Positions 47,831-59,627 of a stretch of 60,000 nucleotides of DNA are shown piece by piece. The notes under the pieces were generated by a model that had not been told where the DNA came from, did no database searches, and saw only the letters and a list, made by a program, of their open reading frames with translations. The stretch lies in contig OU612072.1 in NCBI GenBank assembly GCA_914767715.1, positions 13,022,001-13,082,000 of the forward strand. The letters run 5' to 3'. The translations under genes and the position numbers were made by a program. The stretch's first letter is position 1; each line of letters begins with the position of its first letter. The DNA is from Membranipora membranacea. Its lineage: Eukaryota > Bryozoa > Gymnolaemata > Cheilostomatida > Membraniporidae.

Positions 47831-48811
47831 TGACATCCAATGCAGAAATATATCTCTTTTTAAAATTTCATGTTGTAAGAATAGGAAAGTAATTTGATAA
47901 AACTGTTAGAATCACTCAGGATTAGGGCAGAATATTTATCTCAACCAGGTTTGAACTTAGGGCGTAATTTGATGCATGTCAGTAGAATTTTGAATCAAAA
48001 TTATCTGCTTTTGTGTGCAATATAAAGCAGCGATAGAAAAGCGCTGCTATTGCAAATTTCTCTCTACCATCCAATATTGAAAGCTGAGGGCGAGCAGGGG
48101 TAGGGGAGTGTAGCTAATAAGCACCCAACTGTCAAAGTTTTGTAAATGATTTTGGTTGGTAAAGAATGGATTTGGATAGACTGCATCACTCTTGAATTGG
48201 TAAAAGGCCCCAAAATGCATCAAGCCCAGACCACTGATGTCACCTCCAAAGTCATTCTTCGCTATTTTATATGCTGCCTCTTTTTGTTGTCATTGCATAA
48301 ATTGGACAGTGTTGATAGTGTTCAATTGCCACATAATAGGTTTGTTTCTTTTTTTTAGTTGTTCTACTCTCACCTTTCCTCCAGCTGATATGTGATTTGT
48401 CACCAAAAGATTTTTGTGTATTATATGAATTGACAGAATAACTAACAGAATAATATAACATATAGGGATAATGAGATTAGGGCATCCAGCTGTGCACAAT
48501 TTTCCCCAAGCGAATGAAAAACCACAGGCACTAAATTTGTGTCCCCTCTGTATATCCTTACTATAAATTTATATTCTGTAACTCATAAAACTACATATCT
48601 ACATTTACATGCATAGTCCAGCAGTAAAAAATAACGTTGCATGTTGTGTCTTGATTCCCTGGAATTGAGGTAACAAAGATTGCCTGTCATATTGATCCAA
48701 TGGTTGCCGCTTTGAAATTACAGAATGTCAAATTAATGTCTGAATTTTGTAATTGATTGTGATTCCCTGTTATATATATTTTCGTGATGTTTGATTATTG
48801 GGAATGCTCAA
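47581..48811. other. Palindrome spacer
   Basis: This is unique sequence between the arms. It contains the SINE head and body (to about 47830) and about 1 kb without a recognised gene. A short block at 48100-48180 (gtgtagctaataagcacccaact) is weakly similar to 52170-52245. Confidence 0.7.
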
Positions 48812-49329
48812 ACACCTGTACCTGTACTCTAGAGGGGTAAACAACTCCGCAATGACGACTAAGACTTATTCCTGCATTGATATGTTTGATCAAATTCTTC
48901 AATAAATTTCAAAGTTACAGATTTTCGTACTCACCGGAAGCTGCATGCATGCAGAAAAAGTTTTATAAATTAACTTTTTTTTATCGTGATACCCTGCTGT
49001 TATCTATATTCGTATGATGTTTCTGTATTGGGAGCGCTGATAAACAGTGCAGATTGCACACGTAACATCCATGCACTAAGTTGAAGGCAAATCGATCTAT
49101 GCCTTCCCAAATTCCTATTTGACTAGCAGATTAGTCTGTGGATTGAATTCAGAACAACGTGACTAGTTCATAATCCATAGACATGAATTATACCTTTGGT
49201 GCCAATTTCACATTCCAATTAGGATTATCCCTAATTAGATAAGCAATTGATTCAAATGAAGATGTTTTTTTTTCTAATTTTGTTTCCAATAATTAATTTG
49301 TGAGTTGAAAAGGTAGCTTGTGGATTCCT

Positions 49330-49860
49330 AGCGGAAATGGCAAATCCCAAATCAAGTCTCCAGCGATCGCCTAAAAACCTTCTACGTAGCTAATATTAAG
49401 TCTGTAATCTCCAACACCTGCCCTGCATGGCCCAATCTGCTATCAGAAACTGACAAAACAAAACTAAAGGGGATCCAGCGCCCTGCTACTCGGATAATGC
49501 TGCCATTCCCTGACAACTATGAACAGAGGCTTGACAATCTAGCACTGCCTGCCATAAAATTTTCCCGCTCACCTTTTGCAGTGAACAATTCGCTGAAATT
49601 GCCGACAACGATCATCACTCCCTGAACCGTCTTATTACAATAAATACAAACAGAAAATCCGCCCGTAGAGCAAAAATAGATAATTACAAGCCATCCAAGT
49701 GTAGAACAACGAAAAGAAAGAAAAAAATTTTTGAATTCTACCTGCAAATTTTCAACCGATGCAGCTCAAGACTCTTTTTAAATTTTGTTTTCCATTTATG
49801 TGCCATGCATTTGATGTTATCAACTTATTATAGGATGGATGGATAATAATAAAGCGACAA
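49330..49860 (+). mobile_element. LINE ORF2 3'-tail fragment in right arm
   Basis: Plus strand: KLKGIQRPATRIMLPFPDNY-type sequence followed by a basic C-terminus (KSARRAKI, KPSKCRTT). It is followed by ggatggatggataataataa, a plausible LINE 3' microsatellite. It mirrors the left-arm copy, so this LINE tail was present before the arms duplicated. Confidence 0.65.
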
Positions 49861-52800
49861 ACAAACTTCACACTTCAAACTTCAAGACCAAAATTCTGAG
49901 CTCAGACTGAACCTGTGCCAGAGAGTGCTTACTTTCTAGCAATTCTTTATCCTGCACCAACCTATGGTAGAGTGCAGGGTAATCGCCAAGCAAATATTAT
50001 TGGATTTGATCCCCTTCAGCCAACTGCTGCCGATTGTTGTTGGGGTGTCATTAGTCTGCAGTGTCAATGTTGTGTGGTCTCAAATCATGGCCATTGAGGC
50101 AACATGGATACCTTGTCAAGTTGGTTGAAAGGGATAATATTGAACAATAGCACATGATAACAATGAGAGTGTTGATTGTTAGCATTTGCTACAACTGTTA
50201 TCTTTTATTGTTGGTACAGCTCTATTTATCCTAACAGTCAATGGGATGAGTTCTATAGCAATTTTGGAAGATAACTCTTACAAACAAACCTTTGTTCGTT
50301 GCGAACAAAATCTGTAGTGCTACTTTTTAAATTATGCTGCTGCCTAAAAATCAGGCTTCGAATGTTCATATTGATTTGACTTTTTTATAGTGACTGTTTA
50401 TTGACCCTCCCACACAGACACCAGTTTTTAATGCTCTGAGTGTGTCATTTTTCAAATAGTGCGTATTCTTAGGTTTCCATTACGGTATCATAAAAATCGT
50501 CTTCATAAAGTTATATAGCGTGTAAAGCAAAAGTTAACTCATTCAAGTATCATCAGAAAGGTGCGTAATGCTGAAACAAATTTTTTGGTCATTGATGAAG
50601 TCAATATAAAACCACCAAAAAAAAAATCAGCTCGATACAAACATTTGTAGTCAGTTGTTGAGGCGTCTGCAAAATTGAAACAGTAGTGTCGTTTCAATGA
50701 TAGTTATATACAGGTGATATAAGGGGGTATTACAACCGTTGTTGGCCACATCTCGGCAATTTATGATAGCAGACCCATGTAAACTTGTAGATCCAATAAT
50801 TATGACATGTTCTTTCAGATTTTGGACGTTTTGAAACCATATCATCATTTTTCATCACTTTCCCTTTTGTCAGCAGCGTTTCTCACTTTATAACTTTTTA
50901 TAAGGTCGGTCATTCACTTGATAATTGAGATATTGTGCTGATATTAAACCAAAAACTGCCTGAGGTATGTATTAATATGATTGCAGTTTGAGTGGCACCA
51001 CTCATAAGGTGAGCACAGGACAGACCTTTGAAATCCCAAAAAAACAGCAATTTTGACCATTTTCTGCAGCGTTTTTGGCAATTTGCTGCCTATTGTGCAA
51101 CCTTGTGTAAGGTACATCATCACCATTGCGACCACCTCAAAAGACTATCCTAGAATCAACTCTTAGAATTTATCAATCCAATTTTGCTAGTTAAGTTGCA
51201 ATTTTAGCCACATTTTTGGTAGGCTACCACTGGACTATTACAAGAAACAGCCGAATAAATTGGTTGATGACACAACAAATTTTGTCCGCAACGAACAAGG
51301 AATTGCTTGTAAGAACTTTCCTCTCAAAATGTTATAGAATTCCCTACGTTGACTCTGAGGATAAATAGAGCTGTATCAACAAATAATAACTGAAGCAAAT
51401 GCTGACAATCAACACACTCTGTTAACATGTGATTTGGTTGATTAAAACATAATCACGTGTTAACAACGAGATTGTAGATATGCTATTGTACAATATCATA
51501 TCCCTTTCAACAAACTTGACAAAGTGACAATGGCCATGAATTGGGACTACTCAGGATCGACACAGCGAACATAATTACCCAACATAACCCAGCAGCAGTC
51601 GACTGAAGGGGGATCAAATCCAACAATATTTGCGTGGTGATTTCCTTGCGCTCCAACATAGATGGGAGGAGGATAATAAAATACTGCCAACTAGTAAGCA
51701 ATCTGTAGCCAAAGTGCAGTCTTAGCTCAGAACTTTGGTCAATGCTGGTGGCTTGGCTGGTGGCACCCAAAACCACTCTCTTGAAGAGCCATCATGTTTT
51801 TAGACCAACATATAATTTTCACATAGTTATGGTCTAATAAGCTTTCTCTCCCGAAATGGCTAATGTATGAAATCCCATCAACTTGCTGTAATAGCCCTTC
51901 AGACATAAAGCTCTGCTCTAAATGTCTTTTTTCCGGTTGATGAGGAATTCCAATTAATATTACAATCTCCAAGCAGAATAAATTTATGGCAAATATATTG
52001 GTTTTGATGTAGAATTCTATAGTTGTTTATTAAAAAGTTCTAAGCTACCACCATCACAAGCAAGGCCTAAACATATCAGAAAATTCTAAACAACAACCAA
52101 CGCCGGTGAGGCCACATCATATCCGATTGTATATTGTACCCATGAGATGCTCTTCAAACACATATTAGGGGCAGGAGGTGGTGTAGCTAATTGGCACACA
52201 ACTGTTGATGATGATGAGGTTTTGCAAGTGATTATGGTTGATATTGAAATCCGAGAGGAGATGATGTTGACATGAATTATTCGATTATAGTGTTTTAGGC
52301 TATTGTTATTAGCTTTTGAGGGAAGGTAGTGCCTCTTTTGCCTCCCCTAGAACTACAGGCCTGCGAAAGTTATTGTTTGTATACCCGGCTCCATATACCA
52401 GTCTTCGAGGAGTGCCATGTTCTTAAAAGCTAATGCCAAGGTTGTGAGACATTTTAAAGCTAATAAAGTAGCAAAAAAGTGTCCCATTAAATTGAAAATT
52501 ATGCTTTGAAGACCAGCCAAGCACATTTTCTCTCCACAAAACATCCACCAAACCTGTCATGAGTCGCTGCAGACTGGTTGGAAGATAGGCTTTATAGTGT
52601 AAGATGGATAAATTTTAACGCATCTCAAGCTCATTATTCATCTTAAATGATTTCCAAGTATTCATAAATACTCGTATGGAAAGTAAACTTTTTTGCGCAT
52701 GTAGGATACATTTTGACGCATCTCAAGCCCATTATTCATCTTAAATGACTTTTAAGCGCTCACAAATACTCATCTAATTAAATGGGTAATTTCCAATTGA

Positions 52801-54783
52801 ATTCTTTGATAAACTTGCATGTATCAAAAACTTGTTAAGGGAAAATTGACGCTGGGTACCATTGCTACAGGTCTTGAATATTTGGGGTAGTCTGTATAGC
52901 TCAAAGATTATAAATTGAGGCTACATATCAGAGTGATTACCTGGTTGGCAAACAGTTTTCCCAAACAGATTGTCCTTTTAAGGGATGCATTCGAATTAGG
53001 TGAAATAATGACATCAGCCCTTGACATACTAACTCAAATTGGCAGTTGAATCAGTTCAAATGATATTCCAACATTTTTTAGCCTTTGATGATTGAGAATA
53101 TTTAATTGTGATCAACTGACGTGCCTTTTGTTTACTCTATAGGAAGTGAAACTGACAGATCAGGTTCATGACTTCAGCTGAGGCAGGAAATGTGAGGAAG
53201 AATTCTCTGCCTATCAATTACTGCTATCAACAATGAGATGAAGAACAAGGCCGTTAAGGAAGAAATGGTAGGGGAGTCAAAATTCCGAGGCTAGTCAGAA
53301 GCATCAATAGGGGGATGCTGTTACTAAGCAATTTTAAGGCACTTAATTAGCAAATTGAAATCCCAAAAGACCTGATTCAGACATGAAATATTCAACTATA
53401 TCATTTTTGGACCACTCCATTCAGCTTTCTAAGGGAAGCAAGGCCTCCCTGCCTCCCCTGGAAATACGGGCTTGTCGGTATTTTTGTATCCTCCTTCCAT
53501 CTACGTTGGACCGCAAGGTAATCACTACGCAAATATTGTTGGATTTGAGTAGTCCCAATTCATGGCCATTGAGGTAACATAGACTCCTTGGCAAGTCGGG
53601 TGAAAGGGATATGATAGGATAGCATAGTACAATAGCACAATGACAGTGTGTTGATTGCCAGCACTTGCGTGCGTTATATTTTTTTGGTACAGCTCTATTT
53701 ATCCTAAAAGGCAATGGAGGGAATTCTATAGCAATTCGGGAAGATAATTCTTACAAACGATTTCTTGTTCGTCGCGGACAAAATTTGTAGTGTATCATTC
53801 TCCAAGTGTACAGATCAAAGGTTCCATCGCACAAATTTCTTAGTAATTTTCTCACCACTGTTTGAAAGGAGTGCCAAAATATATATGGATTACAATATAA
53901 GCATGCTGCAAATTATAATCTGCTAAAATCAGTTTTCACATGAAAATGCTTCGATGACCAGGCTTGTTCTCTCAGTGACCTTGCCTCCTGATCATTCAGA
54001 TTATCAACGGCTCTAGTCAAATAAGAAATACACCTACCAATTGTGAAATCTTGCTGAGCTATTATTGAAATGACAGCTTAAATATGCGATGTTCCAGTCA
54101 AATAAATTTTCTATTGGTCAACTACCTGGCTATCTAATCAACTCCTTTTCAACTTGATTTTTGGATTACGTTTTCATAGAGAGATGACATTCAGGTGCTA
54201 TTGAATACAACACATTTCAAGAAGTGGTTATCGTAGCCTATAGACATGTGATCTAATTGAATGTGAGTTGAAAGTCACATTAATTTGTTGCCGTTTCCAT
54301 GTTTGAATATTTTGGTAACAACGGTCTGAGACTAATTATTTGACATCAATAGTCTGATTGTAAGATTGGTATCATATCATCCCTCATCATTCATTATCTA
54401 CTCTGACAAAGTAATAAATGAGCTGTCTCTGTTTCTTTTTTGAACAATCAAGTCTATCTACCTATATGAATCATGATTCAGCGTGGTGCAGCGTGTTGCA
54501 GCATGATCTAAACTAAATGACCTAAATATTCTTAGGCTACAGATTGAATAAGCTGTGTTCATGAGACAAGGCCGAAGTGTAAGTTAGATGTGTGCATTGG
54601 ACAGGTAAGACGTATATGCTGCCGTACTCTATATCTTGTTCGGTCATAACTGTTTTTTAACTTAGTTTTTAAATCAGTCAGTCAATAATTCAATCTGTCA
54701 GCCGATAATCAAGCAAAAACTTATGCAGGCCTACCGTACCATATACCAACAACTCAGAATAAAATCAACAGGTGTGTGTCATG

Positions 54784-54943
54784 GATGGATGGATTTATTA
54801 CTATCATAGACAAAAATTTGTCACGAAATACGTTGTTAATACTGACAAGAAAGAAAAACATGGAAAAAATCAGATCTCTGTTGTATAAAAAGTTTTTTAG
54901 AATAGTATTTTATTAGGTGTATGTATGAGATGTCTTAAAAAGT
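54784..54943. mobile_element. 160-bp insertion private to the right arm
   Basis: The left arm reads gaataatgagcatgacacac without a break. The right arm has about 160 bases between gtgtgtcatg and cattattcat. The insert begins gatggatggatttatta, like a LINE/SINE 3' microsatellite end, and is otherwise unrecognised. It shows activity after the palindrome formed. Confidence 0.65.
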
Positions 54944-55514
54944 TCATTATTCATAAGGATCTGATTTCTGTCAAGTTGTGACAAATTAATTATTTTACAG
55001 ATTTATTACAATAAGGACAAAACACCAAATGCTATTCATCTGATCACCCTCGTTTCCCCCTGTGTCTAGATCAAAGGTTATATTGCTCCATTTGTGGTTT
55101 TCCGAGTAATTTTCTCAACACGATGTGAACTGAGTACCAAAATATATATGGATGACAATTTATGAGCAGGTTGCAAATTATAATCTGCTAAAAATAAGTT
55201 TTCACATGAAAACGCTTTGATGACCTGGCTTGTTCTCTCAATATTTTTATATAATCTGCTAACAATGAATTACTTTTTAATTAGAAAATGCGTTGGTACC
55301 TCTGCGCCTCAATAATAAATCTTGTTCGAAATTTCTTATCTCGACATAAACAGGTTGTTTTGATTTCATCATACATTTTCACGGCTTTAGTTCCCCAAAT
55401 CAGAGAGTTGATAAATAAGGATATCACCACCAGAGGTCAGTGACATTGGCCCCTGATCATACAGATATAGTAGAGGGCCTAGTACAATGATAAGTACATC
55501 TACCCTCCAACTAT

Positions 55515-55892
55515 TCAGTCATTGGGGAATTGGGTGCATCGAACGCCAATCACAGCAGCTGTGTAAATAGATATCATGCGGAGCCTAAAGCAGTAATGAG
55601 GGGCTGTGAGGGCTCTTGCGATGTTACAAGGTGGTAATTGGAGGGTATCTTCAGGTCTTTCAATTTTAGAAGCAGGAACTAAAAGTTCACCCCACATACC
55701 TAGTACCCTTATTATGGGTAATATATGCATTGCATTAAAATGTGGCATTTTATCTTTTCGTGTTGCAAGAATAGCGCCTTCTTTGATTGAGTATAAATCC
55801 CATAAAGCTATTGACCTACTTACCCCAAACATCTTCAAGAAACTTGTCATATGGAGACGACGAGAGGGTACAATTCCAAATCCATCTGGCAT
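55515..55892 (-). other. Open frame of 125 codons spanning the right palindrome edge
   Basis: Residues from about 48 on (NAMHILPIIRVLGMWGELL, PPCNIARALTAPHYCF) are encoded within the arm and recur in the left arm (40483-40716) with only a few changes and the frame kept. The N-terminal 45 residues lie outside the arm. No domain was recognised. Conservation of the frame between arms may be chance, given the short length. Confidence 0.3.
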
Positions 55893-56068
55893 CGGTAGAC
55901 AGTGATGATAACAAGATTGGTTTTATTTAGATTTATATTCTGTCCCACCTACCGAGGAAAAGTTGTGTGCACCTAAAATCTGCTTGGGTTTATTTGCTTG
56001 ATTGAAAACATTATGCGTTGATCAAAATGTTAAAGCAATGCCATAAAATATTTAGCGATGTATTTTAG

Positions 56069-56362
56069 TCCAACTATGAATGGCTCAACGAAAGCCAGAC
56101 AGCCTTCCAAGGAGATGCCGACGGTAAACCTGAGCTGTTAATACAGAGTGGATGTGACACGATAGTGACCTCCACTCCAAGGACAAGGCAGGGGAGGGCA
56201 GCCAGTGCCCTTAGCCTTCAGCAAACACAGCTGCAGGCTCTCAACGAGAAGAGAGAGCATCGATTACAGCGCAATGAAGAACGCAAGACAGAGCGGAAAG
56301 AAACCCGGAAGTCCCAGTCACAATTTCTGGCAATAATGGGCAAGATGGCCGAAAAGCTGTAA
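56069..56362 (+). CDS. C-terminal exon of a Myb/SANT-like transposon accessory protein
   Basis: An acceptor (gatgtattttag) opens a 98-codon exon beginning SNYEWLNESQTAFQG, with ELLIQSGCDT and a strongly basic, charged C-terminal helix (LNEKREHRLQRNEERKTERK, then SQFLAIMGKM). Such tails end the Myb/SANT-like DNA-binding proteins that accompany Harbinger-type and related transposases. The domain itself would be upstream and is not found. It lies 0.15 kb before the THAP exon, on the same strand, so it may belong to the same element. The assignment to the family is by resemblance only. Confidence 0.45.
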   Translation, partial: SNYEWLNESQTAFQGDADGKPELLIQSGCDTIVTSTPRTRQGRAASALSLQQTQLQALNEKREHRLQRNEERKTERKETRKSQSQFLAIMGKMAEKL

Positions 56363-56496
56363 ATTGTAATCTATAGATTGTTGTAGGCCTAATTCCTTTT
56401 CATTATTTCATAATTTTGTGTCCATTTGATCGTTTTTAAACTTTGTAAACTTTTGTGCCGATCATTTCAAATCTCAACGTTTAATTTGTCATCCAG

Positions 56497-58483
56497 AATT
56501 GAGCAAAATTCCCAAAGGACAAGGAGTAAGCCAATAAATGGGTGCAAGCAATGGTGCAGAGGAAAGGATGGTACTATTAGGATAAAACCCACTATTGATC
56601 AGTGGAAACCTCATACACATGCCAGAATTTGTCCAAGGCATTTCAGTGAAGATGCCTACAAGGAGAAGAATTGTCATGGTGTGTAAGATCAGAACTTCAT
56701 CTTAACAACCTTGCTGCATGTGATCACTTATTATTATGGTCTTATGATTGAAATGTCATGTGAAGTTATCTATATTGGTCTAAGATTCTTTCTTATGAAT
56801 CATAAAGAGCATGTCACTCACCTGTTGGCTCACTCTTGATACCCTATGAGCAGCTACAATAGCCAGTTACCCCCCCCCCCCCCTCACACAGAATGTGAAG
56901 TGACTCATTTACCAAGAAGATCTCTTGCTGGCCAATTCATGTAATCTCTCTGTAAATACATATACATATAATATACATTTAAGTTGGTAAATTGATTTAT
57001 CAACATCAAGGTTTGGTTTTGAAAGCCCACTTAGACATCCACTTATGTTATTTTGCAGGAAACGTTCCTAAGAAAAGAGTTTTGAAGGAGAATGCAGTAC
57101 CTATGCTCCATCTACCTATACCTAAAATCAGAGAGCCAACAAGGAGAGCTATTAAGTCTAAGCGAGAACTTCTGAGAGAAGAATATTATAGAAATCTACC
57201 AGGTTAGTTTCATGATATCACTAGGCATGTCTTAAAGTTCATGGCATAGCACATAGCATAGCATATTTTTAGCTTGATAGGTTCACTAAGATATCCTTCT
57301 GTTTATTTGATGGTATTATCAGTGAGATCGCCGGAGAGCTATGACGATCTTACCATCATAACATTTCTTCAAATTTATTTCAGCTGGTGTGATAGAACTA
57401 GGAAAGACGGAAGAGGTACTCTCCCATAGTCAGATAACTGCATCATTATCTTCAGATACTCATACAGATACCCATACAGATACCCATACAAATATCTATA
57501 CACAAACACCTCCAACTATCAGGGACAGTGAAGATATATATACTGATGAGAAATCTACTCAGCAATCCAGTCCACCACCCTGCTATGCGATGATGAATGA
57601 TGAGATGGTAGCATATTATACCGGTCTAGAAGGCAAAGCAAATTTTGACCTTGTTTTGAACTCACTAGGTCCCGCTGCCTATCACCTTTACAATCGTAAT
57701 GGTGAGGTGCCGAATATGACTGTCAAAAACCAACTGCTCATCACTCTGATAAAACTTGATAAACCTAGCGTTGAGATTTCTATCCTGTTTGGAATCAACA
57801 AGCGTGTTGTCAGCAGTGTTTTTTATACATGGATAAACTTTATGTTCCTGCAATGGAAAGAAGTAGATTATTGGCCAGATCAGGCCACAGTTAGATTCTA
57901 TGCCCCTACTGGATTTAAACAGTCATATCCTAATACACGGCTGATTTTTGATGGAACTTAGTGCCCCATAGACAAGCCAAAGAAGCCACTAGCTCAACAG
58001 GTGACCTTCTCCAGCTATAAAAATTGTAATACTGCCAAAGTACTGGTTGGTGCCACTCCTGGTGGACTAGTGTCATATGTTTCGCCAGCATATGAAGGCT
58101 CTGCCTCTGACCGAGCCATAGTTGAGAGGTCAAATCTGATGACGGCCTGCACTCCTGGAGACGAAATAATGTCAAACAAAGGCTTCAATGTGAAATACCT
58201 GTTCATCCCGCACCACATACATGTGAACATACCGACCTTCTTCAAGAAAAAAAATCGAATGGACTCAGCAACTGTGAGAAAAGACCGTAAGATTGCGTCC
58301 AAGCGGTCCCACATAGAACGAATCATTAGGCTAGCAAAGACTTATGCTATACTGCATCACCCAATGTGTAACCCTCTGGCTGCCCTCTCATCAGAGATTA
58401 TATCTGTTATATTTTGGCTGTGTAACCTCCGAAATTGCATAGTACCAAAGCATGCAGAGTTACTTTTACAACTCTTTTTATAA
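56497..58483 (+). pseudogene. THAP plus DDE_Tnp_4 transposase, nearly intact
   Basis: Exons are 56497-56678 (THAP), 57059-57202 and 57384-58483, with good splice sites and phases. The THAP exon shows FPKDK, NKWVQAMVQRKGW and, one frame over, QWKPHTHARICPRHF with the C2CH tail; it has a TAA at 56527-56529 and a frameshift. The second exon encodes a basic linker (NVPKKRVLKENAVP). The third holds a DTHT-repeat linker, a helix-turn-helix-like part (LLITLIKLDKPSVEISILFG) and the DDE core: LIFDGT, TFSSYKNCNTAK, GSASDRAIVERS, NIPTFFKKKNRM and SHIERIIRLAKTY. TAG at 57959-57961 replaces the residue after DGT. THAP plus DDE_4 fusions are known in ISL2EU/IS4EU-type elements. No terminal inverted repeats were identified. 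Confidence 0.82.
57452..57498. repeat. 12-bp coding repeat (catacagatacc)
   Basis: About three to four in-frame copies encode a DTHTDTHTDTHT stretch in the transposase linker. Confidence 0.85.
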
Positions 58484-59627
58484 TATACTGCTGACTGTAT
58501 TGTGCTAGTTAATACTACCTTAAATATTGTGCACATTTTAATCCATGTACCAGTGCAATCAAAGTTTGTCTGCCTCTACCAACATAGATTTATATGTACA
58601 ATTTTGTTGACAGCCAACCTCGATTAACTCCTCTTTTCTTTTTAAGACTAAAGTATCAGTTGCGTTTACAGCTGAAAATATGTTATTACATCGTCAATGA
58701 TATTTTACAGGATTAGACTAAATACAGGTTGAGTCTAAAATAATGAATTTTTTTCTTATCACATTTATCTATATAATTTTTAAGTGTTCTTCGTTAAGTG
58801 CCAACCATGACCTACAATAATTTTTGTGATTGCACCTATATCTAAGGTGTCATAATATCGGTTGGCTGTTTGACGCAGCAGTCCGTGTATTTTTCAGTTT
58901 CAGTGTATACTTAGTACGGTAACCTATATATTTTTATCACACTTTGTATAGTTTTGAAGACATTCTGAGTGATTTCCAAAAAGATCTATTGCTGTATTTA
59001 TCACTTTATCAAACACAATAATCTCGCAAACATTGGGAACAATCTGTCACAAATGATGAAGAGACTTGCTGTAATGATAGCATATAAGCATAAAGAGTGT
59101 GGTAAAATTTTAGGCATACTACTTGATAAAACTAGCTTGTGTGAGCAGCTGGCACAAAATAATCAGTAAAAGAATACTGGAACCGCATTATTAGTTATAT
59201 CTGTGGAATAGGATGTACAGATAGTTTGGAGTTGTCTTCTTATAAACAGCACACTTAAATGACCTTGACATGTTTACCTGGAATTTCCACCCACTGCATG
59301 CTGTTGAAAAGGAAACTGAAAAAAAGTTTACTTTGGGGGTCTTTGTCAGTTAATCAGCAGAACTCAGGCACGCCCAGGTGCGTGAGACATCATCAGTGGT
59401 ACCCACAATGCCCAGCAACGCCAAGCAATGCCAGTATGCAGTCCAGCGTTGCATATACAGTGGTAGGTGAAGTTGTACACAACAAAAGGTACAATGCCTG
59501 ACACAACAAAGGCAGCGTTGTGCAAGGCGTTGTAGCATGCATGGAATATGGCGTGCTAGCAGGCGTGCATGTGGCCGCATGTTGCCGCATGTGGCCTGGT
59601 TGGTGGTGCAAGATGACCACTTTCCAA
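58484..59627. other. No recognisable gene
   Basis: This is probably the 3' part of the DNA transposon and its flank. A 66-codon open frame (58969-59169) has no recognised domain. From 59340 to 59600 the sequence is richer in G+C, with many gcgttg, gcatg and tggccgcatg blocks. Confidence 0.4.

Larger units (their letters stand above)
48812..55763 (-). repeat. Giant palindrome, right arm (7.0 kb)
   Basis: Mirror of 40475-47580. It holds module A at 49880-50330 (+), 51290-51780 (-) and 53430-53830 (+), the LINE tail at 49330-49860 (+) and the endonuclease remnant at 51730-51990 (-). It has a 160-bp insertion at 54784-54943 and lacks about 85 bases present in the left arm near 44125-44200. Confidence 0.93.

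Noticed and set aside
40475-55763. Giant transposon with 7-kb terminal inverted repeats
   Set aside because: No transposase or replication gene lies in the spacer or arms, the arms are built of decayed LINE pieces and dispersed modules, and one edge falls inside a SINE. Inverted duplication fits better.
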